From assembly GCA_019634625.1 (NCBI GenBank), contig JAHCBA010000007.1, positions 124,001 to 188,000 of the forward strand: a DNA stretch of 64,000 bases, in the 5' to 3' direction. The position numbers and the translations under genes are program-made. Origin of the DNA: Verrucomicrobiia bacterium (GTDB lineage: Bacteria > Verrucomicrobiota > Verrucomicrobiia > Limisphaerales > CAIMTB01). Below are positions 17,983 to 25,515 of the stretch, piece by piece. Below the pieces are notes generated by a model. That model had not been told where the DNA came from and ran no database searches. It saw only the letters and a list, made by a program, of their open reading frames with translations. Each line of letters opens with the position of its first letter. Position 1 is the stretch's first letter.

Positions 17983-18594
17983 ATGTCTGAGGCCAAGGAA
18001 TCGCCCGTTGATCAATTGTGGGAGGAGTACGGGAGCATCTTCCGGGAATTCGACGACCTCACCCTCGCCCGATGGATGGCCCAAACCCTCGGCCAGCTCC
18101 GCGGCCGGGTCTGGCGCATGTCCCACCCGCTCGTGGGCGCCTATCGCCTCGCCGCCCAGATCGGACATGATCGCCAGGTCTGGCTCAAACGCCTCGCCAA
18201 TGCCCCGGCCGACTACCGCGAAGCCGAATGCTGCCGTGCCCCCCTCCTTCCCCTTTTCACCCGCGACGTCGTCGAATCCGGCCTGCTCTGCCTGCACTGC
18301 GGAGTGACCGCCGTCCCCTTCGACGACCTCCCCGCCCAGCTCCAGAACGCCTTCCGGAAATGGGCCGCCGACTATTCCGAGATCCACGACGTCGCCCATT
18401 GGGACGATCGGCAACGCAAACAGAGCGGCAACTACGACCATGCCCTCGATGAAGCGGCCACCCGCGCCGAAAAACTCCTCGCCCGCATCGTCCGCACCCA
18501 CCTCTCCAAACTCCTCGACCCCTTCCCCGCCGTCGTCTGGGAAGACCAGGACGAATGCCTCGATGTCCGCCCCGAAGACATCACCGTCGCCTAA
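17983..18594 (+). CDS. conserved-looking hypothetical protein with CxxC
   Basis: 203-residue soluble protein starting at the ATG at 17983. I do not recognise the family. The N-terminal half is helical (DQLWEEYGSIFREFDDLTLARWMAQTLGQ region). A central GLLCLHCGVTAVPFDDL contains a single CxxC, preceded by a CC pair at AECCRAPLLPLF, which could bind one zinc ion. The C-terminus is acidic. A longer in-frame extension upstream runs into the repeats and is not credible. It is followed after 15 nt by the small AsmA-like gene. Confidence 0.7.
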   Translation: MSEAKESPVDQLWEEYGSIFREFDDLTLARWMAQTLGQLRGRVWRMSHPLVGAYRLAAQIGHDRQVWLKRLANAPADYREAECCRAPLLPLFTRDVVESGLLCLHCGVTAVPFDDLPAQLQNAFRKWAADYSEIHDVAHWDDRQRKQSGNYDHALDEAATRAEKLLARIVRTHLSKLLDPFPAVVWEDQDECLDVRPEDITVA

Positions 18595-18609
18595 ACCCGC
18601 CCCGCCCGC

Positions 18610-19266
18610 GTGATCCGGTTCTTCTCCCGCTGGTTCGGACGCCTCCTCTTCGCTCTCGTCGTCCTCGTGGTCGGAGTGGTGCTGGCCAAGGACATCTTCC
18701 TCCGGCCCTGGCTCGCCCACCGCCTCCGCACGGTCACCGGTCTCGACACCCGCCTCGCCGGACTCCACACCGCCTTCCTCCAGGGCACCGTCACCCTCAC
18801 CGATCTGCGCATCTCCAACGCCCCCGCCTTTGGCGGCGGTCTCCTCCTCGATGCCCCCAGCATCCGTCTCGAACTCGACGGCCAGGCCCTCAGCCGCCGC
18901 GAAATCCGCCTCAAGTCCGCCCACCTCCACCTCGCCGAAATCAGCCTCGTCCGCTCCGCCGACGGTCGCACCAACCTCCACGAAGTCGTCCGCGCCGTTC
19001 AGGAACGCGCCTCCCTCCTCGACGCCCTCCTCCTCGCCCCCCCCGGCTTCCGCCACACCGGCATCGAAACCCTCCACCTCGCCGCCGATCGCGGCCGTAT
19101 CGCCAACCTCGGATTCCCCCCGTTCCAGCGCCAACTGGAACTCGGCCTCACCAACGAAGTCCTTCGCAACGTCCGCTCCACCTCGGACTTCACCCCGCTC
19201 CTCGTCCGTCTCCTCCTACGCGAAATCGGCCTCGATGCTCTCCTCCCCTCCCGCCCGCCCCCATGA
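18610..19266 (+). CDS. small AsmA-like membrane-anchored protein
   Basis: 218 residues from a GTG at 18610. One N-terminal transmembrane helix (about 8-28) is followed by the AsmA-family N-terminal pattern: TGLDTRLAGLHTAFLQGTVT, LTDLRISNAPAFGG, DAPSIRLELDG and RSADGRTNLHEVV. It is much shorter than full AsmA proteins and looks like only the first repeat domain, as in DUF748-type N-termini. Its stop overlaps the next start (ATGA). Likely role is at the periplasmic face of the inner membrane; function unknown. Confidence 0.65.
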   Translation: MIRFFSRWFGRLLFALVVLVVGVVLAKDIFLRPWLAHRLRTVTGLDTRLAGLHTAFLQGTVTLTDLRISNAPAFGGGLLLDAPSIRLELDGQALSRREIRLKSAHLHLAEISLVRSADGRTNLHEVVRAVQERASLLDALLLAPPGFRHTGIETLHLAADRGRIANLGFPPFQRQLELGLTNEVLRNVRSTSDFTPLLVRLLLREIGLDALLPSRPPP

Positions 19267-20417
19267 ACCCAGGCGCCTCCCACCCCACCCTCCGCCGCCC
19301 CAACCCGCCCGGCCACGCGGCCGCCTCAACCGCCCCGCTCCGCCTCATTCATCCTCTCCTCGCCCTCCTGGTCGTACTCGCCATTCCCACCACCCCGACC
19401 TCTTCCGCCCAGCCCAAGGGAGCCGAACAGCTCTCCCGCGCAGTTCGCCCCGCCCCCAGGCCCCCCGCCACTCCGGCGGCCCTCGCCGCCACCAACCCTT
19501 CGGTCGCCCCGCTCCAGATCCAGGTCGGCCCCTATGCCGGCTGGGACCGCTGCTTCACCCTCTCCAACGGCCGCGTCGAAGCCTTGGTGGTGCCCGATAT
19601 CGGCCGCATCCAGCAGTTCCGCTGGGCCGGCGAGAATAGCCCCTTCTGGGAAGACCCCGCCCTCCACGGCCATCCTCCCGACCCCGACTCCACCGAGTGG
19701 CGCAATTTCGGCGGCGACAAGGCCTGGCCCGCACCTCAATCCGACTGGCCCCGCCTCACCCCGCGCGCCTGGCCGCCCCCGGCCGCCTTCGATGCCATGC
19801 CGGTCACCCTGTCCGTCCGCCGCGACACCGTGATCATGACCTCGCCCGTCGATCCCCACTACGGCATCCGCATCCAACGCGAGATCCATCTCCCTTCCGG
19901 CGCCCCTTCCATGACCGTCCGCACCACCTTCGAGAAGGTCGAGGGCCCCCCCGTCACCGTCAGCGTCTGGATCGTCACCCAACTCCGACACCCCGTGGCC
20001 GTCTTCGCACCGATTCCCGAACGCTCCCTCTTTCCCGAAGGCTATAACCGCCAGTCCGGCGAGGCTCTCCCGTCCGACCTTGCCGTGGAACGTGGCCTGC
20101 TTTCCCTCACCCGGGATCCCCGGCGCTCCACCAAGATCGGTCTCGATACCGACCGCCTCCTGTGGGTCGGCACCGACCAGGCCCTGCTGATCGAAAGCCC
20201 TCGACTGCGCGGCGCCTCCTACCCCGACCACGACAGCAGCGCGGAGATCTACACCAACCCGGACCCGAAGACCTACATCGAGCTCGAAATGCTCGGGCCC
20301 CTCCGCCGCATTGGCCCCGGCGAAAGCCTCTCGCAAACGAACACCTACACCCTCCTCCGCCGCCCGCCCGGCTCCGATCCCGAGGCCTTCGCCCGAAAAA
20401 CGTTCCGTATCCCTTGA
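19263..20417 (+). CDS. secreted DUF4380 (galactose mutarotase-like fold) protein
   Basis: 384 residues from the ATG at 19263, which overlaps the previous stop. A signal-type hydrophobic segment (LIHPLLALLVVLAIPTTPTSSA, about 28-50) is followed by a Pro/Ala-rich linker and a beta-sandwich domain from about residue 85. Blocks such as SNGRVEALVVPDIGRIQQF, NFGGDKAWPAPQ and WIVTQLRHPVAVF match DUF4380, a carbohydrate-binding mutarotase-like family common in this phylum. No catalytic role is established for the family; sugar binding or epimerisation is plausible given the neighbouring glycosidases. Confidence 0.75.
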   Translation: MNPGASHPTLRRPNPPGHAAASTAPLRLIHPLLALLVVLAIPTTPTSSAQPKGAEQLSRAVRPAPRPPATPAALAATNPSVAPLQIQVGPYAGWDRCFTLSNGRVEALVVPDIGRIQQFRWAGENSPFWEDPALHGHPPDPDSTEWRNFGGDKAWPAPQSDWPRLTPRAWPPPAAFDAMPVTLSVRRDTVIMTSPVDPHYGIRIQREIHLPSGAPSMTVRTTFEKVEGPPVTVSVWIVTQLRHPVAVFAPIPERSLFPEGYNRQSGEALPSDLAVERGLLSLTRDPRRSTKIGLDTDRLLWVGTDQALLIESPRLRGASYPDHDSSAEIYTNPDPKTYIELEMLGPLRRIGPGESLSQTNTYTLLRRPPGSDPEAFARKTFRIP

Positions 20418-20449
20418 ATCCCCTTCCCATCCCGGCCCACCCTCCCCCC

Positions 20450-21373
20450 ATGCACGAGTCCCTGTCCTCCCCCCCCCGTTTCGCCAGGCCCTCGTCCCTC
20501 CCGGACCGCCACACGCCACGCCCAACCCTCGTCCAACTCGCCGCCGCCTTCCTGCTCGCCATCGGCCTCCTCGCCGCCCCCGCCCCCCGGGCCGCCGAAC
20601 TCACCGTGATGGCCTACAACCTTCGCTACGCCAGTTGGGAAGGCGCCAACGCCTGGCCCGACCGCCGCCCCCTGATGAAGGAGCTCCTCGACCAGTACCG
20701 CCCCGACCTCATCGGCACCCAGGAGGGCGTCTATCGCCAGCTCAACGACCTCGCCGCCGACCTCCCCGCCTACCACTGGATCGGACTTGGCCGCGACGGC
20801 GGCAGCCGCGGCGAGTTCATGGCGGTGTACTATCGGGCCGACCGGTTCGACCCCCTCGAATACGACCACTTCTGGCTCTCCGACACCCCCGAAGTCATCG
20901 CCTCCAGCACCTGGGGCAACACCAATCGCCGCATGGTCACCTGGGTGCGCTTCAAGGACCGCACCACAGGCCGTGAGTTCTACTTCTGGAACACCCACTT
21001 CGACCACGCCCTCCAGCCCGCCCGCGAAAAATCCGCCGAACTCGTCCGACGCCGCATCGAAGCCCTCAACACCCAGCTCCCCATCCTGCTGGTCGGCGAC
21101 TTCAACGCCCCTGCCCGCGCCAACCGCACCTTCGACATCCTGGCCGGCGACGATTACTTCCGGGACACCTGGGAACTCGCCGCCGAACGCATCAACCCCA
21201 CCTTCAACACCTTCAACGGCTTCCGCCCCGCCCGCCAGGACGGTCAGCGCATCGACTGGATCCTCCTCCGCGGCCAGGCCCGCGTCCGCGCCGCCGAAAT
21301 CGTCACCTTCGAGAGAAACGGCCGCTACCCCAGCGACCACTTCCCGGTCGTCGCCTGGCTTACCCTCGAATAG
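20450..21373 (+). CDS. endonuclease/exonuclease/phosphatase family protein, exported
   Basis: 307 residues from the ATG at 20450, with a signal segment (LVQLAAAFLLAIGLLAAPAPRAA). The mature part is a complete EEP domain: MAYNLRY (Asn ligand), IGTQEGVYRQL (metal-binding Glu), NTHFDH, LVGDFNAP (catalytic Asp/Asn), RIDWIL and SDHFPVVAWL (catalytic Asp-His). Members of this secreted subgroup resemble Mg-dependent phosphodiesterases or phosphatases acting on phospholipid head groups or nucleic acids. All metal and catalytic residues are present, so it should be active. It is last in its plus-strand run. Confidence 0.9.
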   Translation: MHESLSSPPRFARPSSLPDRHTPRPTLVQLAAAFLLAIGLLAAPAPRAAELTVMAYNLRYASWEGANAWPDRRPLMKELLDQYRPDLIGTQEGVYRQLNDLAADLPAYHWIGLGRDGGSRGEFMAVYYRADRFDPLEYDHFWLSDTPEVIASSTWGNTNRRMVTWVRFKDRTTGREFYFWNTHFDHALQPAREKSAELVRRRIEALNTQLPILLVGDFNAPARANRTFDILAGDDYFRDTWELAAERINPTFNTFNGFRPARQDGQRIDWILLRGQARVRAAEIVTFERNGRYPSDHFPVVAWLTLE

Positions 21374-21532
21374 CCCAAGGCAAACCCCGGGCCCTCACGA
21401 CACGGCCCGTCGGCTCCAGGAAACTCCGACACCGGGAGTGTTTCGCCCACCCCGCCGCCGATGACGCCCCATTCCCGCCGTCGTCACCCTCCTCCGTCGC
21501 ACCCTCGATCGGCGCGGCGAACATTCCTTCAC

Positions 21533-21730
21533 CTGTTCCGGGAGCGCAAGCTCCTGGCAAACCGGGCCAGGGATCGCCTTGTCACAAGGACCCTGCGCGG
21601 GGCTGGGTGGCGCGTGGTGCGCATCTGGGAGCACGAGATGAGGACCCCATTCAAGGCCGTCGCACGCGTGGGCAGGGCACTTGCTGCCGCTGACCGTGCC
21701 CCAGTTCGTGGCAGGAGCGGCCCCGGCTGA
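21533..21730 (+). pseudogene. fragment of very-short-patch-repair endonuclease (Vsr)
   Basis: Only the C-terminal third of a Vsr-like (or DUF559-like) nuclease remains: LFRERKLLANRARDRLVTRT then LRGAGWRVVRIWEHEM, matching the family's ARD-RRV-TR-LR-GWRVxRIWE pattern. The N-terminal catalytic Asp and zinc-site residues are absent; upstream sequence in all frames is unrelated. It has no partner cytosine methyltransferase. I read it as a dead remnant; a nearby ATG at 21461 makes an 89-residue ORF with no other support. Confidence 0.7.
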
Positions 21731-21904
21731 TGAGGACCGCGGACGTCCCCATTCCAGGGTGGCTTTGAGCGGGGAGCACGGCACCGGTCGAACTGTCGGT
21801 CTCACCACCATCCCACGGGAGAGCAGGGAGGAGCGCAATGCCGTGGCTTTCCCGAGGTCTGGGAGGCCCCCACCGGGGTCACGCCCCAAGGGTCATATTC
21901 GGAA

Positions 21905-22127
21905 ATCTGACCCCGCCCCCCGCTTCCACCACCATTCCGCGAAACCCGATCGTGTGCCGGTCCGGATCCAGATCGATCCCGTCCCAGCCCACACACCGTC
22001 GCGCCGCCTCGATCCGTTCGATCTCCCCCACCGCCTCCTCGCCCAGCGCCCGCAGCCGCCGGCACTCCGGGCCGTGCAGCACCAGTTCGAACCGCGTCGC
22101 CATCGCCGCGCAGGCCATTCGAAGCAT
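21905..22127 (-). pseudogene. remnant of ApbE-type FAD:protein FMN transferase
   Basis: The first part, MACAAMATRFELVLHG and ALGEEAVGEIERIEAA, matches the start of ApbE proteins. It then jumps directly to VGWDGIDLDPDRHTIGF and GMVVEAGGGV, which corresponds to a segment about 100 residues further on in ApbE. The intervening part and all of the C-terminal half (FAD and metal-binding motifs) are missing. It is thus an internally deleted, truncated remnant. It lies next to two other gene remnants. Confidence 0.65.
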
Positions 22128-22200
22128 CGCCACGCCGCCACCCTCCGTCCTTCCTCCCCGCCGCCCAAGCCAAAAGCCCCGGAACGAGCCACCATCGGCG

Positions 22201-22362
22201 CATCCCGGCATGCGGATGAGGTGGCAGCCGATCGCCAGGACGAGCTCCACGAGTCCACACCCCAAAACACCCCACGGTTGCGGCCTCGTGGAACTCCGCC
22301 CACCGATGCCACGGCTCGCGATGCCCGCACTTCTCCCGAGAACTCCGGGGTGCACGGAGCCG
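22201..22362 (+). repeat. dispersed intergenic element family 1, copy E (full, diverged)
   Basis: Begins CATCCCGGCATGCGGATGAG, then AGGACGAGCTCCACGAGTCC, CGGTTGCGGCCTCGTGGAAC and ends ACTCCGGGGTGCACGG. The order and spacing of blocks match copies A, C and D. It separates the ApbE remnant from the GH43/GH127 3' end. Confidence 0.85.
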
Positions 22363-22383
22363 CCATGCCCGTCCTGTCCCGGC

Positions 22384-22772
22384 TCATCGGGAATCCGCAG
22401 GTCCCCCGGCTCCAGCGATCGTGTCGCCCACGCGAAAGAAGTCGAAGTCCGCGTATCCGCCCCGTGTCCGGGTCGCGTAGTTGAACAGCCCGAAGCGGTA
22501 CCCCATGAAGTGCGGTATGGTGTAGCGCATCCGCAGTTCCTCCCCGATGGCGGTCCAGGTCTCGCCGTCCAGGCTGTAGAAAAACCGCGCCCGGTCCGCC
22601 AGATCCCGAAAATCGCACTCGACCCGGAGGAAGACCGTCTCCTGCCCAAGCGCCACCCGTTCCACCGTCGAGGCCGAACCCGAGGGCGCATGAACCATTT
22701 CGACGAACCGTAGTACGTGTCGCCGACGCGGATCATCGCCATGTCCGGAACGTCCGCCCATAGGATCGGATT
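22384..22772 (-). pseudogene. internally deleted GH43 beta-xylosidase-type remnant fused to GH127 3' end
   Basis: Two pieces of one GH43 enzyme lie end to end. Piece 1 (22772-22689, one frame) reads NPILWADVPDMAMIRVGDTY, the classic N-terminus of such enzymes. Piece 2 (22690-22384, another frame) reads RARFFYSLDGETW and HFMGYRFGLFNYAT then GGYADFDFF, the C-terminal beta-sandwich typical of two-domain GH43 xylosidases. The roughly 400 residues between them, with the general acid Glu, are missing. Piece 2 is in the frame of the upstream GH127 gene, so it is translated as that protein's tail. Confidence 0.7.
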
Positions 22773-24747
22773 GCCCGCCCGCCCGCCCGCCCGTCCGGTC
22801 CCGGCTGCGCACCTCCCAATACATCTGGTAACGCGCGTCGTGCAGCCGGAAGAACGGCACCAGCGCAACCCCGCCCGGCACGGCCGGCTCCACCGCCCCC
22901 TCCAGCCGGAAACAAAGCGGCCCGGCGGCGGGATCCGGCCGGACCTGCCGCGGCACTTCGGCCGGACCCGCCACCAGCACGGGCACCCGGTCCGGAGGAA
23001 CCAGCGGCCCTCGCGCGACATGGCCCATGCGCGTGTCATCAGCCCGCAATCCCTCCAGATCCTCCGTGCCGGACGGTGCGGCCAGCACGATCGGGCCGTG
23101 CAGCAGGGCCACCCAGTTCGATCCGTCGGGCAGCCGTTCCACGGTCGTGCGCATGGGCAGCTCCACGTCGATGCGGTCCGCGTTCCGCCACTCGCGCCGG
23201 ACCTCCGCGTAGGACGAGGGCACGGAACTCGTCGCGACGGGCTCCCCATTGATTCGCACCCGAAACGCCCCCGCCGCGACCCATCCCGGGTGCCGGATCC
23301 GGATCGCGAACGTGGCAGCCTGCTCCAGCCGCAGTTCCAGCCGGGTGCGCGGCTCGTCGGGAAACGTCGTCTCCTGCCGCAGCTTCAAACCCAGTCGGGG
23401 CACCGTGAGTTCCGATGGAACGAACAGGTTGACATGGAGGTCATCCCCGGACTCGGCGTAGATGAACGCGCCGTACCGCCCGGGATTCTCCATGCCGGTG
23501 CCCACGCAGCACCAGAAGGCCTGTCCCGGTTGCGAGTACACCCGGTAATGCGCCGGCCGGATCGGCGTGAAATACACATAGCCGGGCGTTCCCGGATGAA
23601 TCGAGGCGAGGATGTGATTGTAAAGAGCCCGCTCGTAGTAATCCGCATACGCCGCCCGGGGCTCCGCCTGAAAGAGATGCTCCGTCAGCCGGAGCATGTT
23701 GTGGGTGTTGCACGTTTCCGGACCCTCGCGGTGCTCCACCATCCCCCGGAAATCCCGAGGGTCGTTGAAGTGTTCCGAAACGCTGTTTCCCCCGAAGGCC
23801 ACCGTCCGCCGCCCGGTGACGTTCTCCCAGAAGTACCGGGCGCCCGCCATCCCCCGCGGGTCGCCGCTCAGCGTGGCGATCCGGGCCAGCCCGGTCACCT
23901 TGGGGATCTGCGTGTTGGCGTGCAGTCCCGTCAGCCGGTCCTCATGGCGCTGCAGCGGTTCGAGTACCGCCCGATGACCAAACCGCCGGGCGGCCTCCAG
24001 AAACCTCTCTTCGCCGGTGATGGCGTGCAGATCCGCCAGCACCTCGTTCATGCCTCCGTGCTCGGCTCGAAGCATCTCCTGCATCTGCTCCCCGGTCAGT
24101 CCGGAAACAACCCCCACACACCAGGTCCCCAGATGGACCAGCATGGCGCGCGCTCTTTGATTTCCGGCGATGACCCACGCGTCGCGCAGGCCGGCGAAGG
24201 TCTTGTGCAGGTTGTACCACGGCACCCACTTGCCGTTGAGCCCGAAGCCGTCGGCCTCGATGCGTCCCTCCGCAATGTCCCTCCACAGTTCACGTCCGCC
24301 CGGAACCCCGCCCAGATACCCGTCACCCGACGCCTGCTGGCACCGGTCCAACCCGGCGAGCATCGATTCCAAACGGCGACGCAGTTCGCCTTCGGGCGTG
24401 TCCGCTCCGGACGCCGTCATCGTCGCCAGCGCCGAGAGATAATGTCCGGCCGTGTGACCATCCAACCCGCCGCTCTCCCAGTTCCCGTACGACCTTGCCT
24501 TCGCCTCCAAACCCGCCTCCCGGAAGAAGGGCGCCAGCAGTCGATCCGGATCGAGGGCCAGCAGATAGTCCCGGTTGGCCTTCAATGCGTCCGCGAACGG
24601 CCCCCCCAGCACGCGCACCGAGGTCAATGGTGACAGCCTGGTGCGGGGAGTCTGGGCAGGGGCCTCCCCACCCGCGGAGAGTCCGGCGCACACGGCGGCC
24701 AACAGGAACACGGGGACAGGCAGCCGGAGAAGCGGTGTGATCTTCAT
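22384..24747 (-). CDS. secreted GH127 (DUF1680) glycosidase with foreign C-terminal tail
   Basis: Beta-L-arabinofuranosidase-type glycosidase of family GH127, acting on arabinose-containing plant glycans. 787 residues from the ATG at 24747, chosen because it gives a clean signal peptide (LPVPVFLLAAVCAGLSAGG). Family motifs are HYLSALATM, NGKWVPWYNLHKTFAGLRDA, the acid/zinc region GPETCNTHNMLRLTEHLF and the Cys pair FWCCVGTGMEN, all intact. Normal GH127 similarity ends near RYQMYWEV (about residue 650). The rest first crosses a (GGGC)5 tract and an out-of-frame GH43 start, then runs into an in-frame GH43 C-terminal domain. The catalytic part should be functional; the tail looks like an accidental fusion. 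Confidence 0.88.
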   Translation of the reverse strand: MKITPLLRLPVPVFLLAAVCAGLSAGGEAPAQTPRTRLSPLTSVRVLGGPFADALKANRDYLLALDPDRLLAPFFREAGLEAKARSYGNWESGGLDGHTAGHYLSALATMTASGADTPEGELRRRLESMLAGLDRCQQASGDGYLGGVPGGRELWRDIAEGRIEADGFGLNGKWVPWYNLHKTFAGLRDAWVIAGNQRARAMLVHLGTWCVGVVSGLTGEQMQEMLRAEHGGMNEVLADLHAITGEERFLEAARRFGHRAVLEPLQRHEDRLTGLHANTQIPKVTGLARIATLSGDPRGMAGARYFWENVTGRRTVAFGGNSVSEHFNDPRDFRGMVEHREGPETCNTHNMLRLTEHLFQAEPRAAYADYYERALYNHILASIHPGTPGYVYFTPIRPAHYRVYSQPGQAFWCCVGTGMENPGRYGAFIYAESGDDLHVNLFVPSELTVPRLGLKLRQETTFPDEPRTRLELRLEQAATFAIRIRHPGWVAAGAFRVRINGEPVATSSVPSSYAEVRREWRNADRIDVELPMRTTVERLPDGSNWVALLHGPIVLAAPSGTEDLEGLRADDTRMGHVARGPLVPPDRVPVLVAGPAEVPRQVRPDPAAGPLCFRLEGAVEPAVPGGVALVPFFRLHDARYQMYWEVRSRDRTGGRAGGQSDPMGGRSGHGDDPRRRHVLRFVEMVHAPSGSASTVERVALGQETVFLRVECDFRDLADRARFFYSLDGETWTAIGEELRMRYTIPHFMGYRFGLFNYATRTRGGYADFDFFRVGDTIAGAGGPADSR
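22773..22792. repeat. (GCCC)5 tetranucleotide microsatellite
   Basis: Five perfect GCCC units within the coding region at the GH127/GH43 junction. A gain or loss of one unit would shift the frame and decide whether GH127 ends early or is fused to the GH43 remnant. Confidence 0.9.
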
Positions 24748-25204
24748 AGCGCTTGATTCAAAGCGTCTTCGATTCCGCAGGAGTCGATGCGGCTTCCGAC
24801 ACCCAACGGACCGGGTCGCGTCGCTCATCCACGCTCAAGTGGCCCCGGCGATCAACCCATTATCCGGGAGCGAAAGGTCGTGGATCCGCAAGGCGGCGCA
24901 ATCCGACCGGCATCACCGGGACGGGAGGCGAAAAACGTCGAACGTAGCACCACCCCACCCCGCCCGACGCGCGTCCACGCATCACCGAAAGCCGGCATCA
25001 GACCCGCCCGGGCGAAAGGGAGAAGCGCGACCCTCCGCGTGCGCGAGATCCGCGCAAATGCCATTGAAGCCACCGGAACAGCCATGCCCTAATCCAGCCG
25101 CATTCCGTCGTCCGGGACCGGACAGCCGGGAATACCCCGAGGTGTCCGGCATCGCCCGGGATACTCGAGTGTCCCGACGCATCCGGACCTGAACGAATCG
25201 AGAT
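24748..25204. other. 457-bp divergent intergenic region
   Basis: Separates GH127 (minus) from the UPF0316 fragment and NLR-like operon (plus). No conserved gene is visible in any frame. Apart from the direct repeat at 25127-25184, I see no repeat family, riboswitch or clear sigma-70 promoter. Confidence 0.6.
25127..25184 (+). promoter_or_regulatory. imperfect 28-bp direct repeat, possible operator
   Basis: CCGGGAATACCCCGAGGTGT and CCGGGATACTCGAGTGTCCC begin two similar units 30 bp apart, each ending in GCATC-type sequence. The second unit ends 20 bp before the ATG of the UPF0316 fragment, that is, within the promoter region of the downstream operon. A regulator site is plausible but unproven. 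Confidence 0.35.
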
Positions 25205-25501
25205 ATGGATACGTTGCTTCAAGGAAGCGATTCCTGGTGGTACACTTGGGTTGTCATACCGATCGCGATCATGCTGGCACGCATCGCGGATCAGTCACTG
25301 GGAACTCTACGCGTGGTCTTTGTTGCCAAGGGCAACAAGTATCTCGCACCTCTGGTCGGGTTCTTCGAGTCCATCATCTGGCTGCTCGCCGTGAGCCAGA
25401 TTCTCAAACACAAGGAGGTGAAGGTCGCCCGGGAGGGCGTGTTCAGACCCGGTGCCGGTCGACTGGCCATGCTCGGACTTGGATTGAGAAAGATGAAATA
25501 G
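25205..25501 (+). pseudogene. truncated UPF0316/DUF5698 membrane protein
   Basis: The first 65 residues are a good match to UPF0316 (DUF2179/DUF5698-type) membrane proteins: LARIADQSLGTLRVVFVAKG, then NKYLAPLVGFFESIIWLLAV and SQIL, covering two transmembrane helices. After ILKHKEVKV the similarity stops and a basic 25-residue tail leads to the stop. Family members are normally about 170-190 residues. It ends 14 nt before the CHAT gene, so the downstream gene seems to have been joined into the middle of this one. It may still be transcribed and act only as a leader. Confidence 0.7.
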
Positions 25502-25515
25502 TCGCGACCCTCCCG

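Noticed and set aside
21395-21889. 164-codon minus-strand frame over the Vsr remnant
   Set aside because: Antisense to the recognisable Vsr C-terminus and without any motif.
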